Of a stretch of 7,989 nucleotides of DNA, positions 4,857-7,989 are shown in pieces (positions within the stretch are counted from its first letter, which is position 1; every line of letters begins with the position of its first letter). A model generated the notes under the pieces. That model made no database searches. It was given only the letters and a program-made list of their open reading frames with translations, and was not told where the DNA came from. This stretch comes from Candidatus Thorarchaeota archaeon. GTDB lineage: Archaea > Asgardarchaeota > Thorarchaeia > Thorarchaeales > Thorarchaeaceae. Made by a program: the position numbers and the translations under genes. The stretch is from assembly GCA_029856425.1 (NCBI GenBank), contig JAHQWZ010000077.1:1-7989 (forward strand). The letters run 5' to 3'.

Positions 4857-5603
4857 ATGAAAGCTGCCAAGAAGATATTCAAAATGGCCCTTGACGAAGG
4901 TAGGACCTTTGTTCTCGAACATGAGGCCAAGGACATAATGAAGGAATATGGGATTCCAATCCCAGCCTACGATACAGCCGCTACAGCAGACGAAGCTGTA
5001 GAGAAGTCAAAGAAGATTGGCTTCCCAGTTGTTCTGAAGATACTTTCCAAGGACATACTTCACAAGTCAGATGCTGGTGGCGTCAAGATCAATCTAAAGA
5101 ATGAGGACGAGGTTCGCCAGGCATTTATTGACATCATAGAAAATGCCAAGAAATTCGGAGAAGAAAAAGGAATAGATGTTGATCTCAGTAGGGGAGTATT
5201 CATCTCAGACTTCGCAGATATGGGTACTGAGGTTATCATAGGCGTCACTCGTGACCCACAGTTTGGTCATGCAATCATGTTCGGTCTTGGGGGCATCTTT
5301 GTGGAGGTGCTTAAAGACGTCACTTTTCGACTCATTCCTCTCACAGAAATGGATGCCCGGGAAATGATTTCTGAGATAAAAGCCGCAAAGATACTAGAAG
5401 GCATTCGAGGCCAGCCACCAAGAGATGTGGATGCTTTGGTCAAGGTGATTATGGCGGTTTCAAAGATGATAGACGAGAATCCTGAGATTAACGAGCTTGA
5501 TTGTAATCCAACATTTGTCTATGATAAGGGAAAGGGTGCCTCAGTTGTGGATGCTCGAATTCTGATTGATGACCCCAACAAAGATTCCCCTGCTACTCAC
5601 TAA
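4857..5603 (+). CDS. acdB: ADP-forming acyl-CoA (acetyl-CoA) synthetase, beta subunit
   Basis: An ATP-grasp protein of 248 residues, close to the usual 230-240 for a separate beta subunit. With an alpha subunit it converts acyl-CoA, ADP and phosphate into acid, CoA and ATP, the main substrate-level phosphorylation step in peptide- or sugar-fermenting archaea. Family blocks: LEHEAKDIMKEYGIPIP (20-36); GFPVVLKILSKDILHKSDAGG (55-75), in which H69 corresponds to the beta-subunit histidine that takes part in phosphoryl transfer; GVTRDPQFGHAIMFGLGGIF (129-148); LIPL (159-162); and the metal-site end ELDCNPTFV (213-221). The second half of the enzyme (CoA binding and the other phosphohistidine, alpha subunit) is not in the window, as in archaea where acdA and acdB are unlinked. 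Whether acetate or larger acids (branched-chain, aryl) are preferred cannot be read here. The end overlaps the next minus-strand gene by 11 bases. Confidence 0.94.
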   Translation: MKAAKKIFKMALDEGRTFVLEHEAKDIMKEYGIPIPAYDTAATADEAVEKSKKIGFPVVLKILSKDILHKSDAGGVKINLKNEDEVRQAFIDIIENAKKFGEEKGIDVDLSRGVFISDFADMGTEVIIGVTRDPQFGHAIMFGLGGIFVEVLKDVTFRLIPLTEMDAREMISEIKAAKILEGIRGQPPRDVDALVKVIMAVSKMIDENPEINELDCNPTFVYDKGKGASVVDARILIDDPNKDSPATH

Positions 5604-6789
5604 ACAGCCTATTGAGCAGAATTAGACCTCTCTTGAGATCCTGGTCCTGAAGTGGTTCAGTTGGCTGCGCCTTTGTTGCAGCCGCAACCAAGAGTAATAG
5701 AGCAATAATTCGTGGAACCAGTCTAGCATATTGAAGGACATAATCCCTATTACCTGCAGAGTCCACAAGCAATCCTTCAATCCTTCTTGTTAAGAGAGAT
5801 AGTTTCTCTTCAACACCATCTCCTGGCTGCAAGCTCTTGAACAGCTTGACAACCTCCGATTCATCTTGAAGCAGCTGTGCAGGTACACCAAGTGTATCAA
5901 GCAGACCTATAGCTCCAACAATTATTGAGTCATAGTCCTCCTTTTCAATTCGTGTCATTCCTAGTTTCATCGCTTGTATCTGCCCTAAGATTCGCAGCGA
6001 GTTTGTGAGGATGTTTCGTGATGCAGCTGGAGTCGATGTAGCTATCTTTGTCAGGTATTCACCATGTACGCGCTCAAGGCTCGCGGCAAGTGATGAGTCA
6101 AGTTTTCGTTCAAATCCGGGAGAGAAGCTAATAACTGCAATCTTTGGAAGGTTTGAATCTGTGGCAATCTGACGAACTGCTGTTAGTGCTCTGAAATCAT
6201 TCAGGGACATGTAGAAGAGAAGAATACGCACAATATCATATGAAATTTCAAAGTCCTCTTCAGTGGAGATGTTGCGTCCCTGGCCTTTACACGAAAAGGC
6301 ACAGAGAAGAAGCCATACGGAAACTAAGTGCTCGGTTAGTGCCGCACGAGATTTATCGTCACCAAGTTCATGCTCCTCTAGAAAACGTGTGAGCCTATCT
6401 CTTGCTCCAGATATCCTTCCTAGGGTTTCGCTCCCCATTTGAACCAATGGAATCGACTTGATAAACTCGCGCGGATCTCTTGATGGAAGCCTCAGAATAA
6501 GCCCCGAGTCCTCTCTTGTCATTGTCCACCACTTTGAGGTGGACGTGAAGTAATCCAGCAGGTCAATAGCAGTTGTCAGGTCTGAGAGATTTGTTGAATC
6601 ACGGTCTTGAAGGAATGCGGAATGCCTGCACCAGAATTCTATAAACCTCGTAAGGTGAAAAGAGAGCTTCTGGCCTGACAACATGTGTTCATCATAGCGT
6701 CCAACAACAGATTCGATATGTGAAACACTGTCTACCGAGAGTTTCGTATATATCAAACCCTGGTAGACATCAATTGGCTTCCGTGCCAA
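5593..6789 (-). CDS. All-helical protein built of four diverged ~100-residue repeats, unknown function
   Basis: A 398-residue protein with no signal peptide and no family I can name. It appears to repeat one unit four times: a charged amphipathic helix A, a hydrophobic helix B, then a short loop, a conserved aspartate plus hydrophobic residue, and helix C ending in LL. B-loop-C stretches start near residues 45 (HLTRFIEFW), 154 (HLVSVWLLL), 260 (ILTNSLRIL) and 357 (LVPRIIALLLL). The key aspartates are D70 (LSDL), D179 (EEDF), D285 (KEDY) and D384 (DQDL). The B-T-x-x-D-C pattern resembles the helical lid of AAA+/MCM ATPases, but there is no Walker A or B motif. The very hydrophobic segment at 361-371 is more likely a buried helix than a membrane span. 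The start is TTG with a good Shine-Dalgarno sequence. No neighbour hints at a role. Confidence 0.8.
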   Translation of the reverse strand: MARKPIDVYQGLIYTKLSVDSVSHIESVVGRYDEHMLSGQKLSFHLTRFIEFWCRHSAFLQDRDSTNLSDLTTAIDLLDYFTSTSKWWTMTREDSGLILRLPSRDPREFIKSIPLVQMGSETLGRISGARDRLTRFLEEHELGDDKSRAALTEHLVSVWLLLCAFSCKGQGRNISTEEDFEISYDIVRILLFYMSLNDFRALTAVRQIATDSNLPKIAVISFSPGFERKLDSSLAASLERVHGEYLTKIATSTPAASRNILTNSLRILGQIQAMKLGMTRIEKEDYDSIIVGAIGLLDTLGVPAQLLQDESEVVKLFKSLQPGDGVEEKLSLLTRRIEGLLVDSAGNRDYVLQYARLVPRIIALLLLVAAATKAQPTEPLQDQDLKRGLILLNRLFSE

Positions 6790-6798
6790 GGATATAGT

Positions 6799-6805
6799 CT
6801 CCTCC
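6799..6805 (-). promoter_or_regulatory. Shine-Dalgarno sequence fixing a TTG start for the helical-repeat protein
   Basis: The minus strand reads GGAGGAG, nine bases before the TTG at 6789. The first in-frame ATG is only at residue 36, inside the first repeat unit, so this site supports TTG as the true start. Confidence 0.65.
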
Positions 6806-6830
6806 GTTCAATCGAAGATTCCCCGGAACA

Positions 6831-6838
6831 ATATAAAG
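6831..6838 (-). promoter_or_regulatory. TATA box of the helical-repeat protein gene
   Basis: The minus strand reads CTTTATAT, close to the archaeal consensus, centred about 45 bases before the TTG. The predicted start near 6807 gives a leader of about 18 bases with the Shine-Dalgarno sequence right at its 5' end. It lies in the 93-base gap after the prenyltransferase gene, so the helical-repeat gene is probably transcribed separately. Confidence 0.6.
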
Positions 6839-6882
6839 GACTGTGTCACCATTTTAGGGGGTAGGACTGATGGGGGGACAGA

Positions 6883-7650
6883 TTATGAGCCAAAACGACG
6901 TGCCCTTCCCTCGTACGACCTGAGAGCCCTCCAGATATCTATCCGTCTCACCGCAGGCCAGTACATCTGCGCGAAATAGAGCTCTGAGTATGCAGATTGC
7001 CACAGAAGGAATCCTGAGAGTCGTTCTTCACCCGATGTACGAATTATTAGGTCTGGATCAGGGGTTCCATTCGTGTATAGGTGCTTCTCAATCAATTCCT
7101 CGTTGATATTGGAGGGGTCTAGACTGCCTGACTGAATCTTCTCACCAATAGCCTGTACTGCATCGACAAGTTCAGCCCTTCCGGAATATCCAATAGCAAC
7201 ATTCAAGATATGGTCTTTGTAATCGCGGGTTTCCTCCTCGGCCTCTGCAATTGCCGCCTGGACCTCGTCTGGCAAGAGATCCACTCTACCAATGGCTTGG
7301 ATACGAACCCTGTGTTTGTGCACGTCTGGGTTACCCACCACCTCGCTGAACTTGTCTTTAGCGATAGCCATTATCTCATCGACTTCCTCCTTCTTTCGTT
7401 GGAAGTTTTCCACAGAGAATGCATAGAGAGTGCAGACCTTGACTCCCGCCTCCCAGAGAATCCTCAAGACCTCCATGACCTTCTGAGCACCTTTCTGATG
7501 CCCAAACCATGGTAACTCAAGTCCATGTTGACGTGCATAGCGACGATTCCCATCAAGGATTATTCCAACGTGACGGGGAGCCCTATCTTTGTGCAGCTGC
7601 CTGTGTAGAAAATATTCATAGAGCCTGTACACCGGGCCTGTTAGATTCAA
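6883..7650 (-). CDS. uppS: Cis-prenyltransferase (undecaprenyl/polyprenyl diphosphate synthase)
   Basis: Adds isopentenyl units in cis to an allylic diphosphate to make the long polyprenyl diphosphate, which in archaea becomes the dolichol-type carrier for N-glycosylation and cell-surface sugars. The 255 residues match the usual length. Motifs in order: HVGIILDGNRRYA (27-39) with the catalytic D33; GHQKG (50-54); YAFSVENFQR (76-85); and IIRTSGEERLSGFLLWQSAY (202-221) with R204, R210 and S212 for diphosphate binding; then SELYF with the metal ligand E223. The RRFGS end is family-like. Chain length cannot be told. The start is called at TTG 7650 (leader GGACGGT only weakly Shine-Dalgarno). GTG at 7632 (starting VYRLYEY) is an alternative that fits shorter archaeal N-termini. 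A TATA-like CTTTTAGG at 7692-7699 (minus) may drive it. Confidence 0.95.
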   Translation of the reverse strand: MNLTGPVYRLYEYFLHRQLHKDRAPRHVGIILDGNRRYARQHGLELPWFGHQKGAQKVMEVLRILWEAGVKVCTLYAFSVENFQRKKEEVDEIMAIAKDKFSEVVGNPDVHKHRVRIQAIGRVDLLPDEVQAAIAEAEEETRDYKDHILNVAIGYSGRAELVDAVQAIGEKIQSGSLDPSNINEELIEKHLYTNGTPDPDLIIRTSGEERLSGFLLWQSAYSELYFAQMYWPAVRRIDIWRALRSYEGRARRFGS

Positions 7651-7730
7651 TCAGTTGACCGTCCTATTTCAATCTGAATCTATTTGCATTCCCTAAAAGG
7701 CTTGATGTTTGGTTAGTATGTGTACTACGG

Positions 7731-7989
7731 CTAAATCATCCCAGAAACTTTCTCAGCTGCTCGCTTCATCTCGAGAAAGACCATTCCCAGCTTAGCACTG
7801 GCTGTAGTGGATACAGTGAGACATGCATTCATTCCAGCCTGAATGACCAGTAGCCAGCCGTTCACACCTTTGATATTGACCTGCTCGAGATTGCCCTTTC
7901 CGAGTTCGATTGCAGCCTTCTCACCAAGTGTGAGCATCGCAGCAGTCATGGCAGCGACCTTGGCTTCATCAACATCTGTTGGCAAGGCG
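7731..7989 (-). CDS. Roadblock/LC7 domain protein, N-terminus beyond the window
   Basis: Only the C-terminal 86 or so residues are present; the frame is open to the right edge. The visible part is the second half of a Roadblock/LC7 fold: a first helix (DEAKVAAMTAAMLTLGEKAA), two strands around EQVNIKG and GWLLVIQAG, a third in CLTVSTTASAKLG, and the closing helix (MVFLEMKRAAEKVSGMI). It is almost certainly a stand-alone domain of about 115-125 residues, because it ends right after the final helix. Roadblock proteins dimerise and act as regulators or GTPase-activating partners of small GTPases (MglB in bacteria, Ragulator and dynein light chains in eukaryotes). Asgard archaea encode many. No GTPase gene is visible, but one could lie just outside. 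The TTG at 7985 is an internal leucine codon, not a start. Confidence 0.88.
   Translation of the reverse strand, partial: ALPTDVDEAKVAAMTAAMLTLGEKAAIELGKGNLEQVNIKGVNGWLLVIQAGMNACLTVSTTASAKLGMVFLEMKRAAEKVSGMI

Noticed and set aside
5680..5720. A transmembrane helix near the C-terminus of the helical-repeat protein (residues 361-371)
   Set aside because: The hydrophobic stretch is short and matches helix B of the other three repeat units, so a buried helix in a soluble protein explains it better.
6841..6882. A terminator in the C-rich tract after the prenyltransferase gene (minus strand)
   Set aside because: The runs of C (minus strand) form no convincing hairpin and no T-run follows, so I cannot support a terminator.
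7210..7515. A 101-codon plus-strand open frame inside the prenyltransferase gene
   Set aside because: It is the antisense shadow of a clearly real, motif-complete gene and has no promoter or Shine-Dalgarno sequence of its own.
1..7989. CRISPR array, transposon, integrase, toxin-antitoxin or defence cassette
   Set aside because: No regularly spaced repeats, terminal inverted repeats with transposase, or recognisable defence proteins were seen. The genes look like ordinary chromosomal genes.

Overview
The window looks archaeal. It carries a deoxyhypusine synthase, the ribosomal protein eL35 (L35Ae), the beta subunit of an ADP-forming acyl-CoA synthetase, an archaeal-type cis-prenyltransferase and TATA-box promoters. 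L35Ae is patchy in archaea and otherwise eukaryotic. Together with a free-standing Roadblock/LC7 protein it makes an Asgard archaeon (for example a Thorarchaeia- or Loki-like lineage) the best guess. That is inference from gene content, not a phylogeny.

Layout. Positions 1-353 (minus) hold most of a VOC/glyoxalase-fold protein that runs off the left edge. 485-712 (plus) is a 75-residue two-helix membrane peptide. It converges on deoxyhypusine synthase at 732-1649 (minus). A 340-base gene-free stretch (1662-2003) is rich in inverted repeats and separates that gene from a three-helix membrane protein (2004-2636, plus). L35Ae (2713-2997, plus) and a six-helix membrane protein (3152-3709, plus) follow. 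The latter overlaps tail-to-tail by 8 bases with a biotin-synthase-like radical SAM protein (3702-4709, minus). A divergent promoter region leads to the acyl-CoA synthetase beta subunit (4857-5603, plus), which overlaps tail-to-tail by 11 bases with an unrecognised all-helical protein (5593-6789, minus). The window ends with a cis-prenyltransferase (6883-7650, minus) and the C-terminal part of a Roadblock protein (7731-7989, minus).

The genes do not form one pathway. Most appear to be single-gene units with their own TATA-like box. Two genes concern translation (hypusination of aIF5A, and the ribosome), one energy and CoA metabolism, one the polyprenyl carrier lipid for glycosylation, and one is probably a small-GTPase partner. 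Many transcripts are predicted to have a very short leader, about 15-22 bases, with the Shine-Dalgarno sequence near its 5' end. TTG start codons are common.

The most interesting items are the 398-residue protein at 5593-6789, which reads as four diverged copies of a roughly 100-residue three-helix unit, and the palindrome-rich gap at 1711-1894. I see no tRNA, rRNA, CRISPR array, transposon or obvious defence system.
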